A DNA stretch of 64,000 bases from Iris pallida (GCA_029216955.1 JANAVB010002199.1:20217822-20281821), one strand, 5' to 3'; shown: positions 40,998 to 47,457, counted from the first letter of the stretch. Notes: generated from the sequence alone by a model not told the origin. Translations and numbers: made by a program.

Positions 40998-42600
40998 GCG
41001 GCTTGGAAACGGCTCAAAAGTGACCGTCCAAGTCGTATGTATATTCTCCATTAAATTAAAAAATTCAAAGAAGTCGTACGTATATTCTCCATTAAATTAC
41101 AAAATTCAAAAGTATTTGTAACTACCCGTACATATTCTTACGTAGTTAAAAAAAATCTAAAATCATTCTAACTATCTGAACATATAATAAATTCTAAAAT
41201 ATATTCAATATTCAATATATTTAGACTAAGTACATGATATTATCTAACTAAACACATCCAAAATTCTAAAAACATATCTATAACAAATCCTAATCAAAAT
41301 ATATTCAAATCATATTTAAAATAATTTAATATAATTTAAATTTTAATCTAATTTGTTAACAATATTTTTTTTGTATGTGCAACGCACGTGAACGTAACTA
41401 GTAACTAGTACTATTATAATGCTCCTTGGAAATGGCTCAAGAATGGTGAACATAACTAGTACTTTTATAATTTGCCTTGAAAATGGCTCAAATATACCGT
41501 CCAAGCCGTATGTATATCCTCCATTAAATAATAAACAAATCCTAAAATATATTTAAGATGCTTGCGATACGCACATATAACAAATCCTAAAATATATTTG
41601 AGATGCATGTGATATGCACGAGACTTGTGCAAGCTGCATTGCATGTCTTTTGGGCCTACTGCTCCCGTGTCTCGATCCACTGATCTTCTGTCACCCAGCC
41701 ATGGTCTTATACCTCTCCTCGGTAACCACAAGAACCACTCGAGTTCAAATTCTAAAATATATTCAATATTCAAAAAATTATATTTAAACTAAGTTCATGG
41801 TATTATCTACTAAACATATATCCAAAATTCTAAAAACATATCTATAACAAGTCCTAATTAAAATATATGTAAATCATATTTAAAATAATTTAATATAATT
41901 TAAATTTTTATCTAATTTTTCACCAATGCCATAGTTCCTTTTTTGTACGTGCAATACACGTGAACGTGACTAGTATATATAATGTGGCTATGAGGCTTTG
42001 AAATCTAGATTTTTTGGTATGAAGCTCAGCACTTTACCAAATACACCACCATTTGGTTATTAAACAATTTTAATAAATTGAACTAAGATTTAAGAGAAAA
42101 GACTATAATATATACAATGGACATGTCAAATTTCAAATTGTATTGTCTGTGTCTAAGCAACCTAGACTCCTTACAAAATCAAGTTGTATCCAAGCAATCT
42201 ACCAACACAAATAAGAGCATACCAAATATACAATCAAAAAAAATCCAACAACTATACCACCGAATTCGTACTCCGAAGACTTTCACGGTCCGTCTCCTCC
42301 ACTGTAGGTCCTTGGGTGCGGCAATTCCTAACCAGTACGGGAGCAACCTGCAAAAAGAAGATCAATAACAACATAAATCACCATATTTAACTGCGGAGTT
42401 GATCAATAAACCACATGCATCAACAAGAACTATTTCTAATATATCATCGGCACTGACAATTTGATCCGATTTTAATTTTGAAACCGCCTAAAACCCTGAA
42501 TCGGAGAATCAAAGGCGATAACTTTACATGCCTCCGCTTCCGGCATCCTCTCGGTGAGGTCGTAGAGCTCCTTCAGCGGCCTGTCGCCTCGTTTCCTCAT
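10988..42600 (-). CDS. AIPP2-like: AIPP2/PAIPP2-like PHD-finger protein gene, eleven exons joined, 3' end not found
   Basis: Seen: eleven exons on the minus strand at 42600-42532, 42347-42258, 20103-19167, 19054-18846, 14472-14387, 14278-13580, 13488-13078, 12983-12203, 12095-11865, 11774-11650 and 11499-10988. Splice phases agree at every junction. The exception is a net one-base frame change inside exon 6. Known: the plant AIPP2 family combines a PHD finger with a C-terminal SPOC-like domain. In Arabidopsis AIPP2 and PAIPP2 work with the BAH protein AIPP3 and the phosphatase CPL2 to repress Pol II at H3K27me3-marked genes in the nucleus. Inferred: this gene is the family member here. The order N-terminal motif, CxxC cluster, PHD finger, CCHC knuckle, SPOC-like domain matches. 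Intron 2 is 22,154 bp and full of transposons. The last exon or exons should lie left of the window or in 7577-10987 where I see none. The frame change may be a sequencing error or a real lesion. Confidence 0.82.
11650..11774 (-). CDS. AIPP2-like gene exon 10, SPOC-like domain
   Basis: The 125-bp exon encodes [19 protein letters not shown] followed by [19 protein letters not shown], another highly conserved block of the SPOC-like domain. The acceptor is TTCTTGCAG at 11775 and the donor is CAAC|GTAAGT. It joins exon 11 so that the junction reads [14 protein letters not shown], matching the family. Confidence 0.9.
11865..12095 (-). CDS. AIPP2-like gene exon 9, SPOC-like domain core
   Basis: The exon encodes [21 protein letters not shown] and then the conserved blocks [20 protein letters not shown] and LFAKDIER. 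The motif W-P-x-Q-F-x-G-x-x-P-K-E-x-N-I-A-L is the signature of the AIPP2-like SPOC-like domain. The acceptor is TTTGTTTCAG at 12096 and the donor is AG|GTTACT. Phase is 2 at both ends. The domain is thought to mediate protein-protein contacts within the repressor complex. Confidence 0.9.
12203..12983 (-). CDS. AIPP2-like gene exon 8 with CCHC zinc knuckle and start of SPOC-like domain
   Basis: The 781-bp exon encodes a zinc knuckle [14 protein letters not shown] (C-x2-C-x4-H-x4-C). A Lys/Arg-rich stretch and a long acidic/Ser-rich linker follow. The exon ends with IPELNFIW, the first strand of the SPOC-like domain. The acceptor is CTGTAG at 12984 and the donor is CA|GTATGA. The split codon reads CAT (His) where family members usually have Gln. 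That does not affect the domain call. Confidence 0.87.
13078..13488 (-). CDS. AIPP2-like gene exon 7
   Basis: A 411-bp exon lies between acceptor ATACAG at 13489 and donor CTAG|GTAGAA. It encodes a Ser/Lys-rich segment with two copies of a K-S-x-S-F motif ([19 protein letters not shown] and [16 protein letters not shown]). This is typical of the disordered middle of AIPP2-like proteins. The phase is 1 at both ends. The region is rich in basic residues, so it could carry a nuclear localisation signal, but no single classical signal stands out. Confidence 0.85.
13580..14278 (-). CDS. AIPP2-like gene exon 6, second half of PHD finger; internal frame change
   Basis: The exon opens with [20 protein letters not shown], completing the PHD finger. 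It continues with a Lys/Ser-rich linker that includes three imperfect repeats of about 22 residues containing (S/G)xTSGxSK or FGTSK. The first frame is convincing as far as [16 protein letters not shown]. From about 13696 downward the family-like reading ([18 protein letters not shown] and onward) lies in another frame, and only that frame joins exon 7 in phase. A one-base insertion or two-base loss between 13680 and 13703 explains this. A TAG at 13703-13701 in the second frame limits where the shift can be. This is either an assembly error or a true disabling lesion. Confidence 0.8.
14387..14472 (-). CDS. AIPP2-like gene exon 5, first half of PHD finger
   Basis: The 86-bp exon encodes [16 protein letters not shown] followed by [12 protein letters not shown]. 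It supplies the first four cysteines (CxxC ... CxxC) and the zinc-binding histidine of a Cys4-His-Cys3 PHD finger. The acceptor is TGTTGCAG at 14473 and the donor is AT|GTAAGG. It joins exon 6 in phase 2. PHD fingers bind histone H3 tails, and in this family the finger is proposed to read H3 N-terminal marks. The exon is too short for a long-ORF search. Confidence 0.9.
14540..15330 (+). mobile_element. RTE-type LINE fragment in intron 4, plus strand
   Basis: Plus-strand frames give AALYGSEC followed by a Thr-Ile-Lys segment, then a shifted segment. This matches the YG(A/S)ECW.IK block of plant RTE reverse transcriptases. The 3' end reads TTTCGTTAGCTGTTGTTGTCGTTG, the characteristic TTG-rich terminus. 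Multiple stops show it is dead. Its orientation is opposite to the other RTE fragments in the window. Confidence 0.6.
15860..16480 (+). repeat. Two diverged direct copies of a dispersed repeat
   Basis: Text around 15870-16040 (CATGGGCC ... CACATGAGACTCGAGCACTCATATATAAGCC split here, then TTCTATTTGGTATGAGACTATTTGG) recurs at 16160-16475 with many changes. A GT-rich pseudo-repeat TTGCACGAATAC...GG lies between the copies at 16193 and 16280. It is probably debris of an LTR, but no ends could be set. Confidence 0.5.
16599..17095. mobile_element. hAT-type MITE with 8-bp target duplication
   Basis: Terminal inverted repeats TACGGGTGAGCATT and AATGCTCACCCCTA (one mismatch) bound a 497-bp AT-rich element. 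It is filled with AACCGAA/TTCGGTT motifs in both orientations. The 8-bp sequence ACGGTGTC flanks it on both sides (16591-16598 and 17096-17103). An 8-bp duplication with a TAGGGGTG-type TIR is diagnostic of the hAT superfamily. There is no transposase, so it is non-autonomous. Confidence 0.9.
18450..18851. repeat. Two tandem 201-bp units across the exon 4 donor (copy B)
   Basis: The same tandem duplication as in copy A. The real donor is at 18845 and a duplicate donor lies at 18644, inside intron 4. The units differ by only a few bases (for example GAGTACATAT against GAGAACATACATAT), so the duplication is recent. Confidence 0.85.
18846..19054 (-). CDS. AIPP2-like gene exon 4
   Basis: A 209-bp exon begins after the polypyrimidine acceptor TTTTTTTTCAG at 19055 and ends at GAAGAT|GTAAGT. 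It encodes [15 protein letters not shown] and ends ESETELED, directly before the PHD finger in exon 5. Phase runs from 1 to 0. The sequence around its 5' splice site is tandemly duplicated about 201 bp downstream in the intron, so a decoy donor with the same GTAAGT exists at 18644. Confidence 0.85.
19167..20103 (-). CDS. AIPP2-like gene exon 3 (CxxC cluster, low-complexity Ser-rich region)
   Basis: A 937-bp exon runs from the acceptor GATAG at 20104 to the donor GAAG|GTAATT at 19166. Its start encodes a cysteine cluster of the form [19 protein letters not shown], a hallmark of the family N-terminus and possibly a small metal-binding unit. The remainder is Ser-, Glu- and Asp-rich and likely disordered, with one basic patch ([12 protein letters not shown]). 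An upstream stop lies directly before the acceptor, so the exon cannot extend further. A second copy with two small deletions lies at 2039-2972. Confidence 0.85.
20104..21358. other. Start of intron 2 (copy B), nothing recognised
   Basis: AT-rich sequence between exon 3 and the copia remnant. No domain, terminal repeat or strong structure was found. It is duplicated at 2973-4224. Confidence 0.6.
21359..26300 (-). mobile_element. Degenerate Ty1/copia element with internal deletion
   Basis: The element reads right to left. LTR-like sequence at about 25243-25460 resembles 21359-21580 (both begin TGTAA(A/G)TAAAC and share GTTGTTTAC, GAACGATCTA and TATCTA). Next to the right copy is a primer-binding site, TGGTATTAGAGC on the minus strand (25241-25230), one base from the canonical tRNA-iMet site. 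Between them are gag-like, protease, integrase (22554-22862) and RT-start fragments. RT stops after [16 protein letters not shown]...PVAM and runs straight into the left LTR, so most of RT and RNase H is deleted. A TATAAATA box lies at 25984-25991. The outer right boundary is uncertain. Confidence 0.75.
26301..27264. other. Intron 2 sequence, probable old repeat debris
   Basis: No open frame with a recognisable domain. The text has the look of an old LTR or leader, but I could not pair it with another copy in the window. It may belong to the outer part of the neighbouring copia remnant. Confidence 0.4.
27265..27350. repeat. Two tandem units of about 43 bp
   Basis: ATTGTCAACAATCATAC followed by T8 and ATATTATCAACA is present twice in tandem with one difference. 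It is a short AT-rich tandem duplication in intron 2. Confidence 0.85.
27390..27500 (-). mobile_element. Short RTE LINE 3' end fragment
   Basis: AAAGCCTTCATCCAAATTTTTAGAGTGGGCT split by no gap resembles the antisense RTE 3' end found at 8050 and 37230. It is too short and diverged to say more. Confidence 0.45.
27664..28895 (+). repeat. 5' LTR of copia element 1
   Basis: A 1,232-bp LTR. U3 holds a CATGCGG(C/T)(C/T) minisatellite at 28013-28255 and a TATATATA box at 28476-28483. The R-U5 part runs to ATAACA. No TGGTATCAGAGC primer site follows. The next bases are ATCTCAAAGCAAGATCC and the gag ATG comes only 24 bases after the LTR. Confidence 0.95.
28013..28255 (+). repeat. 9-bp minisatellite CATGCGGYY in LTR U3
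   Basis: About two dozen near-copies of ATGCGG, mostly spaced 8-9 bases apart with a few longer spacings. The sequence is open in several frames only because the unit is a multiple of three. The array is shorter in the 3' LTR (34254-34485) and much shorter in element 2 (58717-58820). Confidence 0.9.
28919..32789 (+). pseudogene. Copia element 1 gag-pol, broken
   Basis: The frame from 28919 encodes gag (UBN2 type), a zinc knuckle, protease ([12 protein letters not shown]), a GAG-pre-integrase HHCC region and the integrase core. TAG stops it at 31037-31039, where element 2 has GAA. Later lesions are TGA at 31475-31477, TAG at 32162-32164, a two-base deletion near 32428 in RNase H, and TAG at 32787-32789. 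The second knuckle cysteine is Tyr (CYNY). RT ([18 protein letters not shown]) and RNase H segments remain readable in pieces. It cannot make a complete polyprotein. Confidence 0.95.
32830..33120 (+). other. Copia element 1, spacer after pol
   Basis: Non-coding 3' sequence shared with element 2 (63481-63770). No recognisable domain. It leads into the hairpin modules. Confidence 0.7.
33121..33570 (+). repeat. Three tandem structured modules between pol and 3' LTR
   Basis: Modules start near 33125, 33288 and 33434. Each carries, in order, CACTACAA, hairpin a, CATG(C/T)TACAGT, hairpin b with a 7-base loop, a longer GAGG...GCCTC hairpin, a GGC...GCC hairpin, GCGG-CGTARCA-CCGC and a terminal hairpin f. 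Stem a is GGAGT/ACTCC, GGGG/CCCC and GAGG/CCTC. Stem b is GTGG/CCAC, GTGG/CCAC and GTAG/CTAC. Stem f is TAGGC/GCCTA, GAAGCC/GGCTTC and GAAGC/GCTTC. Paired changes on both arms suggest an RNA structure under selection. An antisense 154-codon frame (33591-33127) also spans the modules. Confidence 0.85.
33601..33906 (+). CDS. Small open frame between modules and 3' LTR, unrecognised
   Basis: An ATG at 33601 opens about 100 codons up to the purine tract, and the frame continues into the LTR to 33966. Composition looks protein-like ([36 protein letters not shown]), but I recognise no family. Copia elements normally have no gene here, so it could be captured sequence or chance. Element 2 is cut off before this point. 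Confidence 0.3.
33899..33907 (+). promoter_or_regulatory. Polypurine tract of copia element 1
   Basis: GTGGGGGAT lies directly before the 3' LTR start TGTTGG. Its position and composition match the primer for plus-strand DNA synthesis. Confidence 0.85.
33908..35119 (+). repeat. 3' LTR of copia element 1
   Basis: A 1,212-bp LTR with the same ends as 27664-28895. It lacks about 20 bp of the U3 minisatellite. It ends ATAACA and is followed by the AATAC target duplicate. Confidence 0.95.
35125..37048. other. Intron 2, faint dispersed repeat copies only
   Basis: No gene was found. Text near 35330-35440, 36350-36470 and 36830-36900 shares words such as GTGTCGGA(C/T)ACG and ATACATGTC. It probably consists of diverged copies of one dispersed repeat that also resembles 16190-16290. 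TCGTGTCGGACACGA at about 35333 is a short palindrome. Confidence 0.4.
37049..37098. repeat. (TA)n microsatellite
   Basis: Fifty bases of TA repeat next to an RTE LINE 3' end. Confidence 0.95.
37100..38280 (-). mobile_element. RTE-type LINE remnant(s)
   Basis: Antisense RTE 3' ends appear at 37100 (ACAACAACAAGCCTTTATCCC) and again at 37225. The second runs into RT sequence. The minus strand near 37600-37500 reads [14 protein letters not shown] then MRML with stops between. A third partial copy starts near 38060. All are old. They lie in intron 2. Confidence 0.7.
38281..39133. repeat. AT-rich sequence with (TA)n at 38660-38702 and (CT)n(TA)n at 39064-39135
   Basis: Apart from the two simple-repeat blocks, I see no gene or terminal repeats. 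The second block abuts the first Helitron-like unit. Confidence 0.7.
39134..41976 (+). mobile_element. Cluster of Helitron-like units with 5' hairpin
   Basis: The start motif (G)GCTTGGAAACGGCTC or a variant recurs at about 39138, 40072, 40431, 40998, 41422 and 41477. In most units a partly complementary GAGYCGT.CAAGCC or CCGTCCAAGCCGTATGTAT follows. Units at about 40063, 40573, 41403 and 41976 end in (A)CACGTGAAYRTGACTAGTA or a variant. An end in CTAGT and a start TATTATAAAG, abutted head to tail, resembles non-autonomous Helitrons. The identification is inferred. No rep/helicase gene is present, and (TA)n and an RTE fragment interrupt the cluster at 40574-40987. Confidence 0.5.
40800..40947 (-). 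mobile_element. Short RTE LINE fragment
   Basis: TTCTTTTCTACCATCCATATCC...GGGTCATGTCC matches the antisense RTE 3' region at 37150 and 8090. It ends at a (TA)n run (40948-40994). Confidence 0.55.
41977..42257. other. Start of intron 2 next to exon 2, nothing recognised
   Basis: Short AT-rich stretch between the last Helitron-like unit and exon 2. TGTGGCTATGAGGCTTTG at about 41978 also occurs at about 40578. Confidence 0.5.
42258..42347 (-). CDS. AIPP2-like gene exon 2
   Basis: Thirty codons follow a good acceptor (CTTCTTTTTGCAG) at 42348. They read VAPVLV...TQGP..EETDRE, which aligns with the second conserved block of the family (P-V-L ... QGP-V-D-E-T-D). The donor after GTG at 42258 is GTATAG. 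The exon is phase 0 at both ends and joins exon 3, also phase 0, across a 22-kb intron. It is too short to stand out on its own. The family match and the adjacency to exon 1 support it. Confidence 0.72.
42532..42600 (-). CDS. AIPP2-like gene exon 1 (start codon)
   Basis: The exon encodes 23 residues beginning [18 protein letters not shown], which fits the conserved basic N-terminal motif of AIPP2-like proteins. The start at 42600 is chosen because it opens this motif. An upstream ATG at 42663 opens only an 11-codon uORF. The exon must end at GAG (42534-42532) to join exon 2 in phase. This places the intron donor on GCATGT at 42531, a GC-AG intron. The nearby GTAAAG donor would give the wrong phase and a stop soon after. 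Confidence 0.72.
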
Positions 42601-42820
42601 CCTCGTCGGCGATCGGTCAGGATCGGGTCACCGCCGGGACCGGATCCCGTGCTCCGCCTCCATGGTCTCTAGGGTTTCAAAGCTTCTCCGAGAAGAAAGA
42701 GAACAGAGCGGAGAGATTGAAGAAGAAGGAAGTGAGTGCGCGGAGAGTGCTAACGTGAGCCGAGACGGGGTGGCGCGTGCTAAAGTGCGCTGTTCGTTGG
42801 ATCTTAGGGTTTGGGAAGGG
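42601..42820 (-). promoter_or_regulatory. 5' UTR and proximal promoter with two telo boxes and a uORF
   Basis: Reading right to left, AAACCCTAA (42812-42804) and AAACCCTA (42677-42670) are telo boxes, elements common near plant transcription starts. An ATG at 42663 opens an 11-codon uORF ending with TGA at 42630-42628, 27 bases before the main ATG. The region is GC-rich compared with its surroundings, as expected for a plant 5' end. The transcription start itself cannot be placed. Confidence 0.6.
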
Positions 42821-43215
42821 CTTTCTCGAAGGAAAAAACCATGGCGAGAGGGAGGGGGGTGGGGAGAGGAGGAAGACGAGAGCGAAACATGCGTCGAGTG
42901 AGGGCCCTCTCTCTCCTATCTAATTTTAGAAAAAGGTACAAACTATTTATCAGAAAACCCCCCGGATGTTATGGATTTTGCTGGAGCCATCCACCGGCCA
43001 CGTACGTGTCTGCTCGACGCGTGTGCTGCTAATGGCATGGTTACACGTGTCCGGTCGTTTTAAATGCGTGGGTTTTATTGATTAGGTCCTCTGTGGCAAC
43101 AATATTGCGTAGTACGTCCCCAAATGCACATACCGTCATTTTTCCCGAGTCCCCCTTAGTCCTCACCTTCATTTTGAGTCTGCTACAAACACAACGAGAA
43201 GACAATTTACAAAAG
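42821..43215. other. Upstream promoter region, nothing specific
   Basis: GC-rich near 42840-42900 and mixed beyond. No gene was recognised on either strand. Open frames here are short shadows. Confidence 0.5.
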
Positions 43216-43555
43216 CACTGCAAAAACTATTCGAAACTGTCCAAGTACTTACCAGTTTGTTACTTAAATTTTTTATTAAAGGACTGTCCACTACGGATAC
43301 AAGACTGTCAAAAAATTTGACAGTCCTACCAATATACTGGACTGTCAAAATTTTTGACAATCTTACCAATATGATTTTTGACAGCCAACGTAAATCCCAG
43401 ATTCAGTCAGGAGACAGCGAAAATTTTCTACAGTCATGTATGTCGTCATTTTTTTACAGTTATCATGTATGTTGTCAGAATTGTCGAATTTTTCGACAAT
43501 CATCCCCTTAGTAAAAAAAAATATTATTGGACAGCCCCAAGTAACTTTTGTAGTG
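43216..43555. mobile_element. CACTA-like MITE rich in palindromes
   Basis: The left end CACTGCAAAAACTATTCGAA and the reverse complement of the right end, CACTACAAAAGTTACTTGGG, align and both continue into CTGTCC. CACTA-superfamily ends begin CACTA. Inside are perfect inverted repeats. Arms GACTGTCAAA and TTTGACAGTC lie at 43303-43325. Arms ATTGTCGAA and TTCGACAAT lie at 43480-43500. A one-mismatch palindrome lies at 43341-43361. I could not confirm a 3-bp target duplication. Confidence 0.6.
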
Positions 43556-45758
43556 CATTATAAATTGTCAATGAAAAATGTCAAACATGTTACTCACCTC
43601 TTTTCATAATTTTTTTAAAAATTCTGCTTGGTCGTGGTGCTTGTTGATGTAAAATTCGACCTTCATAAAGTCGATCAAGAAACACAAGAAGTAGTTATAT
43701 GAGGAGGATTATAGATTTGAGTTGAAGAAAGAAGCTAATATATGGTAAATGGAATTGATAATAATAGATTTCTATGCCGAAAAAAAATTATGGTGATAGA
43801 TTAGAGGTTGAAAATAATGAGAGGAAATAAAATGGAAAGGAAGAAGACGAACAAACAGTATAAGAGTAAAATGTATTGTATGTTTATACACGTTTTTGAG
43901 ATTAATTTTGTTTCCATTGGATTTGACAAACATTTTCTCTCAAATGATAAATGTGACTAAGTGACTTGTGCTCTCATGAGCATTTGACAGTTACTATTTT
44001 TTTTTTCTTCATTTTTTTATAGTAACAAATTTGTATAATAACAAATAGATCTCATTTAGTTTAGCTATAGATCTTTGTGGGGACTTCGAAGAAAATAGCG
44101 AATAGTTAAGAGACTTATAAGCAAAATAAGCAAATGCTTTTCTCGAAGTGTAGTTGGAAATCATATGTTCCACGCTAGATGATACGTGGCGGGTTCTGCA
44201 TATGTTTGTTGCGCATGAACGATCAGGATTTGTATATTATGGAGTGGCCCCCACGCTGATGTCTATTTTCCATTTGCCACCCGCAAAATCCATAAATCTG
44301 TGGACAAGGAGTTATCGGTTACTATCCATTCAACGGAGGAGTAATGTGCAAATGTTGCTGCGTACGATGACAGCTATGGAGGCAATTGATTGGTTTGACC
44401 CGGAGCGAACCGCGTCTGATCCGGCCGGAACCGGCTAGACCAGTTTGAGCCAAACTTGACCAAGCTCCAGTTCTTGTTCCAGGCTAATCACTGTTCATTA
44501 GAACGCGTTTATGCTAGGTTAAATTGGATTGAACCGAACGTGGAAAATATTTTCTTTATTGTAACAAGTCCTTCAAAATATTTGTAATTTTGACGTAAAC
44601 CAATGATTATTGTTGTTACAAATGGTATGAAAGTGGTTTAAAATTGTGACTTTTTCCATGCATATTATTGATCGGATAGAAGTTGAAAGTGGATTAAAAG
44701 TGTGAAATTTCTGACACAAAAACTAATTCTTGTCCCTACCTCTTTATCATTCTTTGATGCTGCAAAAAACATAGAAAGTGAATATATATAGAGTTTTCGG
44801 TGTCGTCGCTTCCTCACGCTTACATGTGTAAAATTCCTAGATGTGACTCGTCCGAGTTAAGGGTGCATAAGGCGGAGCTGTTCTCGTTCCGACGATGATG
44901 GAGGACATAGAGCCGAGGGAACAATGTTTGAACATTACACTACTACTAACTTATTGCATATAGCATTTTTTTTTTCTTCCATTTGGAATTATACCGAGTC
45001 TAGGAATTGTCATAAGTAGAAGGAGTTTGTCCAAATTTGAAGTCTTGTCTTGCTTATTTCTGTATCGATCTTGTGTACAATAAAGAAAGAAATGATGAAA
45101 GTTCACTTATCAAAAAGGATCTGCACACACACTCATGTGGATGGGAGGAACTTAGAATAGATATGTCCAAATATCTAGTTAGTTGATTTCTAAGAAGCAC
45201 TATTGGCCGATTCTCAATATGGTTGGGTAACTCAATGCTTCGTCAAGGCTCCACCAAAAATTAGAGATCAATTATGAAGAAGTTGGACAACTTGTACGTA
45301 GCAACAATTGAATGGGATGGTACCAATAGAAAACAATGTAGTAAGAAAAAAGTTTGCTGATATGAGTTAACTTGTGAGGTTAGATATGTTTTTTTTGTCA
45401 GATCCCTCCAACTTTCTGAAAATTGCTTGAGGTCCCTATGATGCTTTGAACCGAGTATTTAGATTCCATGAATGATATGATTTGGGTCCCTATGACATAC
45501 TATACTGGTATATAGTAGGGAAATATGTCACGCATAAAATAGCTTATAGTAACTTACGTATACTGAATTTTTCTTCCTTCCATGCATGCATGACGTGCTA
45601 TTTTTGTGTGCTTTTCTTAAGAAAGAGGTTTCAGAAACTTAATATACATATAATAGAGTTGAAAAAGAAAGAGGAACCCTTGAAGGCTTGAACAGTTTTC
45701 AAAAAATTCCAAGAGCATATAAAAAGAAAACGACATGTTCCTTACGAAAAAAGAAGAA

Positions 45759-45759
<1 letters not shown>
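43556..45759. other. Intergenic, nothing recognised
   Basis: Several open frames up to 94 codons exist (the largest at 44154-44438). None shows a domain or a start context that would support a gene. Composition changes from AT-rich to mixed near 44150-44470. Confidence 0.5.
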
Positions 45760-45814
<55 letters not shown>

Positions 45815-45958
45815 TAAAGTTACAGAAATAGGAGAAAGCAAAATGGAAGAAAAGAGCAACTTGTTAATATTTAATGTAACCGATCCATAAGTCTGGAATA
45901 GAATAACTTAGTTGTCCTCATTGTTGTCGTTCCAAATAATTTTAAATTTTCAACTTGC

Positions 45959-46034
<76 letters not shown>
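45760..46034. repeat. (TA)n blocks at 45760-45811 and 45959-46015, then (GA)n to 46034
   Basis: Simple repeats. The second block passes from TA into GA directly before the fold-back MITE. Confidence 0.95.
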
Positions 46035-46035
<1 letters not shown>

Positions 46036-46230
46036 GAAGGATCAAGATTTCCACACTTTTTGCATCCCCATACATCTCTCTTATTTGCACCGTTGGATGG
46101 TGCTTTAAGTCATCTAATCTTAACCGTTGATTTACCAATGATTAAGATTAGATGACTTAAAGCATCTCCAACGGATGTGAACATGGAGATACATGGGGAT
46201 GCAAAAATTATGAAGATGTCTATCCTTCCT
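46034..46230. mobile_element. Fold-back MITE with about 90-bp arms
   Basis: The left arm (AGGAAGGATCAAGATTTCC ... TGCATCCCCATACATCTC ... AAGTCATCTAATCTTAA) is the imperfect reverse complement of the right arm (TTAAGATTAGATGACTTAA ... GAGATACATGGGGATGCA ... ATCCTTCCT). The loop is only about 18 bases. The insertion flanks are TA repeats, so the target duplication may be TA. A transcript would form a long hairpin. Confidence 0.85.
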
Positions 46231-46609
46231 CATATATATATACCTAGTCGCCAAATAGGACAATAACTAGGCTTACAGTCAAGGAAAATGAAGGCGATCT
46301 AAAAGAAAGGGTATGGAAAAAATTAAAAAAACAAAACTGCCATGGCCTCCATGCATTGACCAGGGAAGAGATCATGATTGAATGATGATGGTGAAGATTG
46401 AAGACCTGCCCGACTCCCTAATAGAATGTTTAACCGATCCATTTCGAATAGTTCTTGTGAGGGTTAGCTATTTATATTATTCCAACCCGTGTTCTATTAG
46501 ATAGATTTTGCATTTAATTTATGGACTTTGGATTGGCATATATAGGTTTATAACGTTCATAAAATTCGTTTAAATGTGTGTCATTAATATTTATGTATAC
46601 CAAAATGCT

Positions 46610-46681
<72 letters not shown>

Positions 46682-47457
46682 CAAGTATAACAAGACAAAT
46701 CTTAGGCAACTCGTTCCAAGAAAAGGAAATGAAAGCAACAACCTTTTAACTAAAAAAGAAAATTATTTAATTTGACTTGGTTATCATACATTTTTTTGGA
46801 TTACTAATATTATGGCCATGGACTAGCTGGTTGACAACTTAGCCCATAAATCTTATACTATATATATACGAAGTATATTCTTAATATTCTAACGCAACTC
46901 AAATCAATAATATCCTTTTCACACTTTTCATGCTTATACTAATTTAACGATCTATTGAATAACATGAAAATGAATATTGGACAATTGACTACTTCAATAT
47001 TGTCTAACATCTGAGTGCCATGGCGAGACAAGAAGAGTTTATTGTGTATTGCTGTACATGATACGCATGAACCTAGTAGAGGCTGAGTAGACGGAGTTAA
47101 AAGACTTATGTGAAAGAGAAAGATAGTTGATGTTATTGGAGACTCTTAAGCTCATTATCATGACAGTAAGACTGCAGAGTGCATATAGGCCAGGAGCTAA
47201 TTTTGTCATAACTCTGATGTCCCAGAGGACAAGAAAGATATCCCTAACTAACAGTTGTCAATGGAATTTTTGAACTCCTTATAATGGAAGTAACTTTGGT
47301 GTCCTGAGGTAAGTCTACGAAAATGATATTTTGTTCGCGGTTTGTAACCACGGACGTGACTGCTGCCTGAGGCAGCCAATCATTGGCCCTCTGCTATCGT
47401 CGGGTCCCACCCGGACCGGGGTCTAATGACCGGCCGCCACGTCGGCCGGCGGTCACG
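46231..47457. other. Intergenic, (TA)n at 46613-46681, GC-rich edge at 47330-47457
   Basis: No gene was recognised. The last 120 bases before copia element 2 are GC-rich and contain ACCGGCCG...CGGCCGGCGGT, an imperfect inverted repeat. This may be the edge of an older element or a host CpG-rich segment. Confidence 0.5.

Noticed and set aside
44154..44438. 94-codon open frame upstream of the gene
   Set aside because: No domain, no homologous copy in the window and no clear start context.
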